Shown: piece after piece, positions 44,408 to 52,434 of the stretch
Layout: every line of letters begins with the position of its first letter
Numbering within the stretch: the first letter of the stretch is position 1
From: an uncultured SAR92 cluster bacterium
GTDB taxonomy: Bacteria; Pseudomonadota; Gammaproteobacteria; Pseudomonadales; Porticoccaceae
Direction of reading: 5' to 3'
Length of the DNA: 64,000 nt
Assembly: GCA_902527245.1 (NCBI GenBank)
Contig: CABZOI010000009.1
Location: 1 to 64,000, forward strand
Translations under genes and position numbers: made by a program
Notes under the pieces: model-generated
Databases searched by the model: none
What the model saw: the letters and a program-made list of their open reading frames with translations, nothing else
Told to the model about the DNA's origin: nothing

Positions 44408-45600
44408 AATTGATTCCACATGATGAAACAATGATGTTAAAAACACCTTTCTATTCTCGGTGCAAGGCGGCTTGTGAGATTAATATGTGGGAAGATTGGA
44501 AAGGTTACACGAGTCCACAAGCTTACACTGAAATTGAAAAGGAATATTTTGCCGTCAGAAATGCGACAGGTGTTTTTGACATATCCCCAATGATGAAATA
44601 TCGGATCACGGGGCCAGAGGCAAGTGCGTACCTAAACAGATTAGTCACTCGAGATATGGGTAAAATCAAAGTTGGTAGAGTGGCATACGCAATTTGGTGT
44701 GATGATGAAGGAAAAGTGATGGATGATGGTACGATCTTCAGATTGGATCAGAATGACTATAGGTTATGTGCTTATGCCCGTTGTCTGGACTGGCTTATGT
44801 GGACCGCAGATGGACTGGAAGTGGAGATCCGTGATGAAACTGATGAGTTAGCTGCTTTGGCTGTTCAAGGACCTACTTCTTGCACTGTATTCAAACGAAT
44901 GGGATTCGATGGAATTGAGAATCTGAAACCTTTCGGAATGATGACTTTTCCTTTTGAAAACTCTTCTGTGATGATAAGTAGAACAGGATTCACTGGTGAT
45001 TTGGGTTATGAGATTTGGATTGAACCTGGCCTAGCCGAATTGTTTTGGGACGCGTTATTTGTTGCAGGTAAATTATTCGGGATACAACCTATTGGGAGCT
45101 ATGCACTTGATATGCTTCGAACTGAAGCAGGATTTTTGCAAGCAGGGGTAGACTTTGTGCCTGCAGAAGAAGCGGTTCGCATTGGTAGATCGAGATCACC
45201 TTTTGAGTTAGGGTTAGGATGGTTAGTGTCCTTCGATAAACCAATTTTTAATGGCCGTAAAGCATTAGTTGCAGAAAAAAATAATGGGTCAAAATATGCG
45301 TTCGTTTACTTAGACGTTGAAGGCAACAAGCCGGCAGAGCATGCCTTTATTTACTTAGATGCAAAAGCAACAAAAGAGGTTGGCACTGTAACAACTGCGG
45401 CTTGGTGCCCGACAGCGAAATCTAATGTTGCATTTGCTCAGGTTGAGGCACGTTATGGAAAAGTTGGTCAAGAATTGATTGCTGAGATCTATTATGAACG
45501 GGAATTAAAATGGACGCGTGTTATGGCGAAATGCACAGTTGTAGACGGCCCCGCATTTAATCCACCGAGAAAAAGGCAAACACCAGCACCGGCTTTCTAA
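44404..45600 (+). CDS. GcvT-family folate-dependent aminomethyltransferase (cassette 2)
   Basis: Paralogue of the gene at 23403; roughly half identical by eye. The folate region is DDEGKVMDDGTIFRL, followed by ALAVQGPTS, RTGFTGDLGYEIW and the C-terminal barrel. It starts with ATGA overlapping the second FAD subunit and ends in TAATG overlapping the acyl-CoA synthetase start, so it is tightly coupled in the operon. Pairing an FAD oxidase with GcvT is known from dimethylglycine and sarcosine dehydrogenases, where the methyl carbon goes to tetrahydrofolate. That is the model I favour here; the methyl source is unknown. Confidence 0.88.
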   Translation: MKLIPHDETMMLKTPFYSRCKAACEINMWEDWKGYTSPQAYTEIEKEYFAVRNATGVFDISPMMKYRITGPEASAYLNRLVTRDMGKIKVGRVAYAIWCDDEGKVMDDGTIFRLDQNDYRLCAYARCLDWLMWTADGLEVEIRDETDELAALAVQGPTSCTVFKRMGFDGIENLKPFGMMTFPFENSSVMISRTGFTGDLGYEIWIEPGLAELFWDALFVAGKLFGIQPIGSYALDMLRTEAGFLQAGVDFVPAEEAVRIGRSRSPFELGLGWLVSFDKPIFNGRKALVAEKNNGSKYAFVYLDVEGNKPAEHAFIYLDAKATKEVGTVTTAAWCPTAKSNVAFAQVEARYGKVGQELIAEIYYERELKWTRVMAKCTVVDGPAFNPPRKRQTPAPAF

Positions 45601-47669
45601 TGAGTAAAATTTCCTTGGAAACGCTTCTGACTCCAAAATCTATTGCGGTTGTAGGGGCGTCTCCGAAAGCAGGAACTGTTGGAAATGAGGCAATCCTAAA
45701 TCTTCAAAAAGGTGGTTACAAGGGTGATCTTTTTTTTGTGAACCCTCGATATGATGAGCTTTTTGAAAATGTATGTTTCGACAATCTTCACTCACTGCCG
45801 AAAAAGCCAGAGCATGTTATTTTTGCAGTTAATGACACTCGCTTGGAAAGTGTCTTTGATGAATTGATACAGTTAGAAATAAAAGCATGCACTATTTTTT
45901 CTGCTTTGATTTTAAAAGATGACTCCTCGCCTGGATTAAAAAACAGAATTGCCAAAAAAGCATCCTTGAACCAGATTTCAGTTATGGGTGCTAACACAAT
46001 GGGTGTCTACAACATCGAAAATAATACACTTATTGGAGGTTTTGATACTCGAGCTCATCCCAAAGGTGGAAATGTGGCTCTCATAAGTCAATCAGGGGCT
46101 GGGATGTCAGGAATTGTTGATTGCGAAGAGAGAATAAAATTTAACTTTACAGTTTCAACTGGTTATGAATTGACCACTAATATGGAAGATTACCTTGATT
46201 ATGCGATTGATCTTCCCGGGACAAAAGTAATTGGATTATTTCTGGAAACGGTAAGAAAGCCAGAGTATTTCTTTGGTTGTCTGGAGAGAGCTGCGAAGAA
46301 AAAAATACCCATTATTGTAATCAAAGTAGGTAAAACTGAGCTCTCAAGGAAGATGGCTGAATCACATTCAGGTGCGATGGCCGGGAGTGACCGAGCATAT
46401 GATGCAGTTTTCAGGCATTATGGTGTTTTGAGAGTGGATGACATGGATCAAATGGCTGCATGCTTGATCATGTTTTCTCAAGCTACCCTTCCCAAGCACG
46501 GAAATCTAGTGTGTCTTCATGACTCGGGAGGAGAGAGACAACTATTAATCGATTTAGCCAATGATTTGAGTGTACCACTCACTGAAATATCTGCAGACAC
46601 TCAAACCAAATTAAGTAGTCTTTTAGATCCCGGTCTTCCTGCTGTAAATCCTTTAGATGCTTGGGGTGCGGGTGGAACAAATGCTCCTGAGGTAATGGCG
46701 TCATGTTTTGAAACACTTTTGTTAGATCAATCAGCCGCAATGGGAGCAGTAGTGCATGACCGAGGGCCATCAAGCGAAATATATGCATCATATATTCCAT
46801 ACCTTGAGAGGGGTAAAAAGTTATCTAAAAAGCCTGTTTTCTTAGTATCTAATCGTCAAGGTAGTGGTGAGAGTAGGTTGGCTGTCGAATTAACGCATAA
46901 AGGCCTTCCCGTGATTGATGGAATTAATCAGTTTTTGACGGGCACTAAAAAAATGTTTGAGTATCGAGATTTCCAAAAGCTATTCAAAAATCGATCAAAG
47001 CTAAAATTAAAAAAATCGTTAAGTATTGATAAATCATCCGACAAAAAAATAGATGAGCGGGATACATATGATTTACTCAAGCTATATAAAATTCCAATGA
47101 ATGAGATTGATTTTGTTTCCTCAATGAGGCACCTAGAAAAGTATGTTGGAAAGTTTCCGCTTGTAATGAAAACAGCGAATAATGACATTCATCATAAATT
47201 TGATGTGGGTGGAGTTATATTAAATATAGATAATTTTGACGACCTAAAAAGAGCATATAATGAAATAACAGACAAATTTGGTGAGCGCGTCTCGATTTCT
47301 CCTTTCATCGATGAAGATGGCATTGAAATGATATTGGGAATCAGTAACGATGATCAGTTTGGCCCCCTTGTTTTGATCGGATTTGGAGGGGTATATACTG
47401 AAGTATTTAATGAAGTTATTTTATTGTTGCCTCCATTTAATCTAGAGGAGGTTAGTATTGCGTTAGAGTCATTGCCTCATTTCGAAATACTAAAGGGTGT
47501 TCGCGGAGGTATCACCGTGGATATAGAGAGTTATTGCAGGGCAGCAGTTGGGCTCTCTCAATTTGCGGTAGATTATGGTCACAATGTAAAAGAACTTGAT
47601 ATTAATCCCATAAAAGTAATGCAAAAAGGTTGTGTTGGGCTCGATATGTTATTGGTAAACAAATTTTAA
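45600..47669 (+). CDS. NDP-forming acyl-CoA synthetase (AcdAB-type fusion)
   Basis: This 689-residue protein joins a CoA-binding domain (1-130), the succinyl-CoA-synthetase-like middle domains and a C-terminal ATP-grasp domain (about 480-689, MKTANNDIHHKFDVGGV). The phospho-His is His256 in ESHSGAMAG. It would convert an acid plus ATP and CoA to the acyl-CoA, or the reverse. In this operon it could activate the acid left after amine removal. The same superfamily includes DddX, an ATP-dependent dimethylsulfoniopropionate lyase, so a sulfonium substrate cannot be excluded. It starts at TAATG and ends six bases before the glutamine-synthetase-like gene. Confidence 0.88.
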   Translation: MSKISLETLLTPKSIAVVGASPKAGTVGNEAILNLQKGGYKGDLFFVNPRYDELFENVCFDNLHSLPKKPEHVIFAVNDTRLESVFDELIQLEIKACTIFSALILKDDSSPGLKNRIAKKASLNQISVMGANTMGVYNIENNTLIGGFDTRAHPKGGNVALISQSGAGMSGIVDCEERIKFNFTVSTGYELTTNMEDYLDYAIDLPGTKVIGLFLETVRKPEYFFGCLERAAKKKIPIIVIKVGKTELSRKMAESHSGAMAGSDRAYDAVFRHYGVLRVDDMDQMAACLIMFSQATLPKHGNLVCLHDSGGERQLLIDLANDLSVPLTEISADTQTKLSSLLDPGLPAVNPLDAWGAGGTNAPEVMASCFETLLLDQSAAMGAVVHDRGPSSEIYASYIPYLERGKKLSKKPVFLVSNRQGSGESRLAVELTHKGLPVIDGINQFLTGTKKMFEYRDFQKLFKNRSKLKLKKSLSIDKSSDKKIDERDTYDLLKLYKIPMNEIDFVSSMRHLEKYVGKFPLVMKTANNDIHHKFDVGGVILNIDNFDDLKRAYNEITDKFGERVSISPFIDEDGIEMILGISNDDQFGPLVLIGFGGVYTEVFNEVILLLPPFNLEEVSIALESLPHFEILKGVRGGITVDIESYCRAAVGLSQFAVDYGHNVKELDINPIKVMQKGCVGLDMLLVNKF

Positions 47670-47675
47670 CTATAT

Positions 47676-49055
47676 ATGAATATCGCAAATGTAAACGAAT
47701 TAAATTATTTTCTCGACAAATATCCATCGGTAAGCATGATGGAGGTTTTGATGGTTGATATCAATGGAATAATTCGCTGTAAACGAATTCCGCGAAGTGA
47801 ATTTGAGGAACTGTTTACGCACGGTACTAAGGGGCCTGCTTCTACAGTTCTCCTAAATGTGAAGGGTGAATTCTGTGATGAACTAAACAAAGCAGATCTG
47901 GAGGGTGATCCCGACCGATTAATAAAGCCCATAAAAAATACACTATCCTATATTCCTTGGTTGGATTCAGAGACAGCTCAGGTAATGGCAACTTTTACAG
48001 AGTTGAATGGAGATCCAAATCTGAGTGATCCAAGAAATATATTGATTAGCGCATTAGATGCGCTCAAATCTCTGAATTTGAAGATGGTTGTTGCGACGGA
48101 GCTTGAATTCTATCTAATTAAGCCCGGTAATTTGTCCACACCAGAACCATTTGTTTCAAAAATTCCTGGCACAAGTGTAGATCAATCGGGCGTGCAATAC
48201 GCGATGCCAGAGGATCTTTGGGATCAAGACAAATTTCTTGATGATGTTAGGTCCGCTTGTGAATGTCAGAATGTTCCAATGACAACAATTCACTCAGAGT
48301 ATTCTCCTGGTCAATTTGAAATAAATTTACATCATACAAGTGATCCGGTTAAAGCTTGCCAAGATGCATTTCTTTTAAAACGACTCATTAAAGGTATAGC
48401 AAGAAAGCACAATATGTCTGCGACGTTTATGGCAAAACCATTCATGAGTGTCGCCGGTAATGGTCTTCATATTCACTTGAGTCTTTATGATAAAAATGAT
48501 CAAAATATTTTTTCTGATGTAACATCGTCTTCAATTCCTGCAGTCTCGAATCAACTTATTCATGCAATAGGTGGGTTATCCGAATTAATGGGTGAATCAA
48601 TGGCAGTTTTTGCACCAAACGCAAATTCGTACAGACGATTAATCCCGGGAAATTTTGCACCTCTGACTCCAAACTGGGGCTATAACCACAGGGATGTTGC
48701 CCTGCGTATTCCCGTGTCTGATAGCAATAATATGAGGATTGAACACAGAGTGGCTGGCGCTGATGCCAATCCCTATTTAGTATTGAGCGTGATTATAGCC
48801 GGAGTTCATCATGGAATAACTCAGCAAATTAATCCATCGGAGATGATTCTTGAGGGAGCTGAAATTGAGGAAAAGATTACTTTGTCTCGATTCTGGCCAG
48901 ATGCTCTAAATGAGTTCAGCACTAGTGCTATTTTACCTCAATATTTAGGCGCTGATTTTTGCAAGCTTTTTGAGACAGTAAGACGAGGGGAGATGGAGGA
49001 AATAAACTCTCAAATAACTAATATAGATTATGAGTGGTATCTGAGAGCAATGTAA
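47676..49055 (+). CDS. PuuA-like gamma-glutamylamine synthetase
   Basis: This is a glutamine-synthetase-fold protein of 459 residues. The N-terminal beta-grasp part leads to the catalytic glutamates in TELEFYL, then HSEYSPGQFEINLHH, FMAKPFMSVAGNGLHIHLS and NSYRRLIPGNFAPLTPNWG, the markers of glutamate-amine ligases such as PuuA (gamma-glutamylputrescine synthetase) and GmaS (gamma-glutamylmethylamide synthetase). It has no adenylylation-loop context of housekeeping GlnA. It would attach glutamate to an amine before oxidation. It is followed by the Rieske gene after 93 bases. Which amine is used, putrescine-like or methylamine, cannot be told from sequence. Confidence 0.88.
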   Translation: MNIANVNELNYFLDKYPSVSMMEVLMVDINGIIRCKRIPRSEFEELFTHGTKGPASTVLLNVKGEFCDELNKADLEGDPDRLIKPIKNTLSYIPWLDSETAQVMATFTELNGDPNLSDPRNILISALDALKSLNLKMVVATELEFYLIKPGNLSTPEPFVSKIPGTSVDQSGVQYAMPEDLWDQDKFLDDVRSACECQNVPMTTIHSEYSPGQFEINLHHTSDPVKACQDAFLLKRLIKGIARKHNMSATFMAKPFMSVAGNGLHIHLSLYDKNDQNIFSDVTSSSIPAVSNQLIHAIGGLSELMGESMAVFAPNANSYRRLIPGNFAPLTPNWGYNHRDVALRIPVSDSNNMRIEHRVAGADANPYLVLSVIIAGVHHGITQQINPSEMILEGAEIEEKITLSRFWPDALNEFSTSAILPQYLGADFCKLFETVRRGEMEEINSQITNIDYEWYLRAM

Positions 49056-49148
49056 TAAATTGTCGATTCAAGCGAATTATTTTGATGAACTTTCGCCGAG
49101 GAATCGCGTAAAATGAGTAATCAAAAATACTATGGGAATGAGTGATAG

Positions 49149-50411
49149 ATGCAGGTAATTGCCACAGATGTTTTAGACACAAAAGAAAAAATGGTGAACA
49201 TGGCTCAAGAGCAGTTGAAAAAGCCAGGATTTGCCATAGATCCTTACTTTTATAGATCTCATGTCACCTATCAATCAGAACTTGAGCATATTATCTTCAA
49301 GAGCTGGCTTTACGCTGGACACGTTAGTCAAATTCCAAATAAAGGAGATTATTTTCTGTTTGATATCGGTGAAGATTCCATAATTATCTGTCGTGATCGT
49401 AAGGAAGAGATTCACGCCATGCATAATATGTGTAGGCATAGGGGTGCTCGGGTTTGTGAGGAACCAAGTGGCAATTGTAGAGTCTTTGCGTGTCCATATC
49501 ATGGATGGGGCTATGCCTTGGATGGCACTTTGAAAGCTGCAAGAGATATGCGAGATGTTGAGGGCTTTAATTTCGAGGATTACGGATTATTGCATGTTCG
49601 AATGGAAATTTTTCAAGGTATGATTTTTATAAACTGTGATCCAGATGCTCCAGATTTCAAAAAGCCATTATCAAAGATTTCCAAGCAACTTGGGGCATAT
49701 GATCTTGAAAATGCAAAAGTTGCAGAGGCTAAAACCTATAAAATTGATGCTAATTGGAAGCTATGTTTAGAAAACTATTTAGAGTGCTACCATTGTGCAA
49801 GTTCGCATCGACATTATGCAAAACTGCATACTTTAGAAGCTCTTGCGCATAAAGTTAAACCAATAAACGAAGCTATGTGGGCCCGTGCTGAAGAGATAAC
49901 TGGTGTGAAAGGGATCGCCGACGAATTTTATGGTTATTACAATGATTCGTCAGCGTTTGGTGCTTGCTCTTATCATAGTCGCTATGCTTTGTACGAAGGT
50001 TATGAAAGTGGAAGCAAAGATGGTAAGCCTGTGGCGCCCCTAATGGGTAATATGAAGGGATATGATGGAGGAGCAGGAGATTTTCAGTTAGGTCCCTTAA
50101 CATTTATGCTAAATTACCCCGATCATTGCGTTCTTTATCGATTCATTCCTAGAAGCCTAACTCAGACAGACATGGAACTTGTGTGGTTTGTTAATAGTGA
50201 TGCTGAGGAAGGGGTGGACTATCAGAAAGAAGAGCTTACCTGGCTTTGGCATTTCACCAGTCTGGAAGATGAATTTATTATTATGAGAAATAGTGCAGGT
50301 GTAAATTCACACTTTTTTATTCCAGGACCTTATCATCCCGAACACGAATCCACGTGCATGGAATTTATTAGTTGGTACTTGAAAGCGCTGTCCATGGTTC
50401 AGTTAAGCTAG
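49149..50411 (+). CDS. Rieske oxygenase, large subunit, quaternary-amine type
   Basis: The Rieske cluster ligands are Cys95-x-His97 (MCRHRGARVC) and Cys115-x2-His118 (ACPYHGW). The mononuclear iron region is NWKLCLENYLECYHCASSH, with His215 and His220 as ligands. The residue three before His215, where most ring-hydroxylating dioxygenases have a bridging Asp, is Glu212, as in carnitine monooxygenase CntA. This points to the quaternary-ammonium branch (CntA, GbcA, stachydrine demethylase) rather than aromatics. No ferredoxin reductase gene is in the window, so electrons must come from elsewhere. The PuuB-like gene follows after 16 bases. Confidence 0.88.
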   Translation: MQVIATDVLDTKEKMVNMAQEQLKKPGFAIDPYFYRSHVTYQSELEHIIFKSWLYAGHVSQIPNKGDYFLFDIGEDSIIICRDRKEEIHAMHNMCRHRGARVCEEPSGNCRVFACPYHGWGYALDGTLKAARDMRDVEGFNFEDYGLLHVRMEIFQGMIFINCDPDAPDFKKPLSKISKQLGAYDLENAKVAEAKTYKIDANWKLCLENYLECYHCASSHRHYAKLHTLEALAHKVKPINEAMWARAEEITGVKGIADEFYGYYNDSSAFGACSYHSRYALYEGYESGSKDGKPVAPLMGNMKGYDGGAGDFQLGPLTFMLNYPDHCVLYRFIPRSLTQTDMELVWFVNSDAEEGVDYQKEELTWLWHFTSLEDEFIIMRNSAGVNSHFFIPGPYHPEHESTCMEFISWYLKALSMVQLS

Positions 50412-50427
50412 ATCATCGTATCGGTAT

Positions 50428-51717
50428 TTGTTTATGCTTCTTAAATCAACAGTAGATAGCACAGAGCATGCACCCTCATATTATGCGTCGTCGGTCAATT
50501 GGAAAACGGATTATCCTAAGCTAGATAGTGATTTTACTGCAGATGTAGTTATCGTAGGTGGTGGCTTCAGTGGTGTCGCAACGGCTGTGGAACTTTGCGA
50601 AAGGGGTTATAAAGTAGCGCTAGTAGAGGCAAATCGTATTGGCTGGGGCGCAAGTGGACGCAATGGTGGGCAAATAATAGGTGGCTACGGCTCAAATCCG
50701 GCTGCCTTTAAATCGTCGATTGGAAGCGAGGGTGTTGAAGTCGTTGAGAAGATGGGCACGGAATGCGTTGAAATTATTAAGGCCCGAATCGAAAAGTATG
50801 AAATTGATTGTGACTTAAAGTGGGGATATTGTGAGGTTGGACTGAAAGAACGCCATATTAGATCTTACCGCGATTGGGCTGAGGACGATTCTGCCATTAA
50901 ACTTTTGGGTCAAGACGAACTAAAGCAATATGTCAATTCAGACCGATATATCGGTGGTTATTATCGAGAAGATTGGGGTCATATTCATCCGCTAAATCTA
51001 TGCATTGGTGAGGCAAAAGTTGCTGAATCAATGGGTGCTAAAATCTTTGAGCAATCAAAAATTACTAATATTACTTATGGAGATCAACCCAAGGTTTGTA
51101 CCGAGAGTGGCTCAATAAAAGGAGATCATTTGATCCTTTGCGGTAACGCTTACATGGAGAATCTTGTTCCTTATTTAGATGCTCGAGTTTTACCTGCTAC
51201 TAGCTGCATAATTGGAACAGAACCACTCTCAGAGGAACAGATTCGACAGACCTTGGTCCGTGATGTAGCTGTCTGCGATTCCAGAACTGCATTAGATTAT
51301 TACCGGCTGTCTGCCGACAAACGCATGCTATTTGGAGGATTGGCTAATTACTCAGGATTAGATCCGGTAAATTCTACTGAGATTATGAGATCCAAGATGA
51401 TAAAAGTTTTCCCTTCGTTGCGAGATTTAAAAATTGACTATTCTTGGTCTGGAAAAATGGGGATTAGCCTCAGGCGAATGCCTCAAATTGGGCGAATCAA
51501 GAACACTAATGTTTTGTATATTAGTGGTTATTCTGGGCATGGTGTTGCACCGACGCATATGACCGGAAGGATTCTTGCTGAGGCAGTAGCGGGGAATACA
51601 TATCGGTTTGACATTATGAATAGAATGTTTCATATGCCTTGGCCAGGTGGTAAGCTCTTTCGACGTCCCGCAATGGCGCTTGGTATGATGTGGTATAAAG
51701 CATTAGATGCGATTTAA
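50428..51717 (+). CDS. PuuB-like FAD-dependent amine oxidase (copy 2)
   Basis: Paralogue of the gene at 31294. It has FAD motif IVGGGFSGVATAVELCERG, then WGASGRNGGQIIGG, HPLNLCIGEAK and SWSGKMGISLRRMPQIG. DAO-superfamily oxidases of this group include gamma-glutamylputrescine oxidase and N-methyl amino acid oxidases. Being between the glutamine-synthetase-like gene and the amidotransferase, it fits the second step of a Puu-like route in which a glutamylated amine is oxidised. It is preceded by 16 bases and followed by six, in the same operon. Confidence 0.88.
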   Translation: MFMLLKSTVDSTEHAPSYYASSVNWKTDYPKLDSDFTADVVIVGGGFSGVATAVELCERGYKVALVEANRIGWGASGRNGGQIIGGYGSNPAAFKSSIGSEGVEVVEKMGTECVEIIKARIEKYEIDCDLKWGYCEVGLKERHIRSYRDWAEDDSAIKLLGQDELKQYVNSDRYIGGYYREDWGHIHPLNLCIGEAKVAESMGAKIFEQSKITNITYGDQPKVCTESGSIKGDHLILCGNAYMENLVPYLDARVLPATSCIIGTEPLSEEQIRQTLVRDVAVCDSRTALDYYRLSADKRMLFGGLANYSGLDPVNSTEIMRSKMIKVFPSLRDLKIDYSWSGKMGISLRRMPQIGRIKNTNVLYISGYSGHGVAPTHMTGRILAEAVAGNTYRFDIMNRMFHMPWPGGKLFRRPAMALGMMWYKALDAI

Positions 51718-51723
51718 AACCTT

Positions 51724-52434
51724 ATGGAAAAAACTGTAGCGATATTTCTCCACATGCAGGATGATCAACCTGGCTACATCTCAGATTATCTATTAAAAAA
51801 CAATATCTCGCATAAATTAGTTAGACTTTTCAATGGCGATCAAATCCCTGATATTAATGAAGTCTGCGGGCTTGTTTTTATGGGTGGGACAATGAGTGTG
51901 AACGACGGTATTGATTGGTTGAATGAGGAAATTGCTCTTATAAAGGAAGCAGTGAAAAGAAATATCCCGATCTTGGGACATTGTCTTGGAGGTCAATTAA
52001 TTAGCGTAGCGCTTGGTGCGAAGGTCATATCTAATCCACATGAAGAGATTGGATGGCACTATTGCTCCAAAGAAACAAACGAGGCTAGCAAAGAGTGGTT
52101 GAAGGGTGTAGAGGATGATTTTTTGATGTTCCATTGGCACAAAGAGACATTCGATCTGCCAAGCGGTGCAAAACTCCTATTTTCGAGTGATTACTGTGAT
52201 AACCAAGCATTTATAATCAATCACAATATTTTGGCAATGCAATGCCATGTCGAAATGACAGAAAGTTTAGTGGAGGATTGGGCGTTTTCTTGGAGAAATC
52301 ATTTAAAAGTAAATGGGAAAAATATTCAGAGTTATGAGGAGATTATTGACAACTTGTCTGAGAAAATTCAGGCTTTAAACAAAGTTGCTAATATTCTTTA
52401 CGATACTTGGGTAAGTAAAATTTATGACCACTAA
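51724..52434 (+). CDS. Class I glutamine amidotransferase-like hydrolase
   Basis: This is a triad-type GATase1 domain: nucleophile Cys87 in GHCLGGQ, His175 and Glu177 in AMQCHVEMTE. It is a stand-alone 236-residue protein of the GMP-synthase-like GATase group and not the C26-peptidase form seen in E. coli PuuD. In a Puu-like pathway it may remove the gamma-glutamyl group, the step PuuD performs, although it has no close tie to PuuD. It overlaps the next gene by 11 bases, so translation is coupled. Confidence 0.87.
   Translation: MEKTVAIFLHMQDDQPGYISDYLLKNNISHKLVRLFNGDQIPDINEVCGLVFMGGTMSVNDGIDWLNEEIALIKEAVKRNIPILGHCLGGQLISVALGAKVISNPHEEIGWHYCSKETNEASKEWLKGVEDDFLMFHWHKETFDLPSGAKLLFSSDYCDNQAFIINHNILAMQCHVEMTESLVEDWAFSWRNHLKVNGKNIQSYEEIIDNLSEKIQALNKVANILYDTWVSKIYDH

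Noticed and set aside
44404-45600. Glycine-cleavage T protein
   Set aside because: No gcvH or gcvP is present in the window, and the pairing with two FAD proteins points to demethylation.
47676-49055. Housekeeping glutamine synthetase GlnA
   Set aside because: Sequence motifs and operon context fit glutamate-amine ligases of the PuuA/GmaS type.
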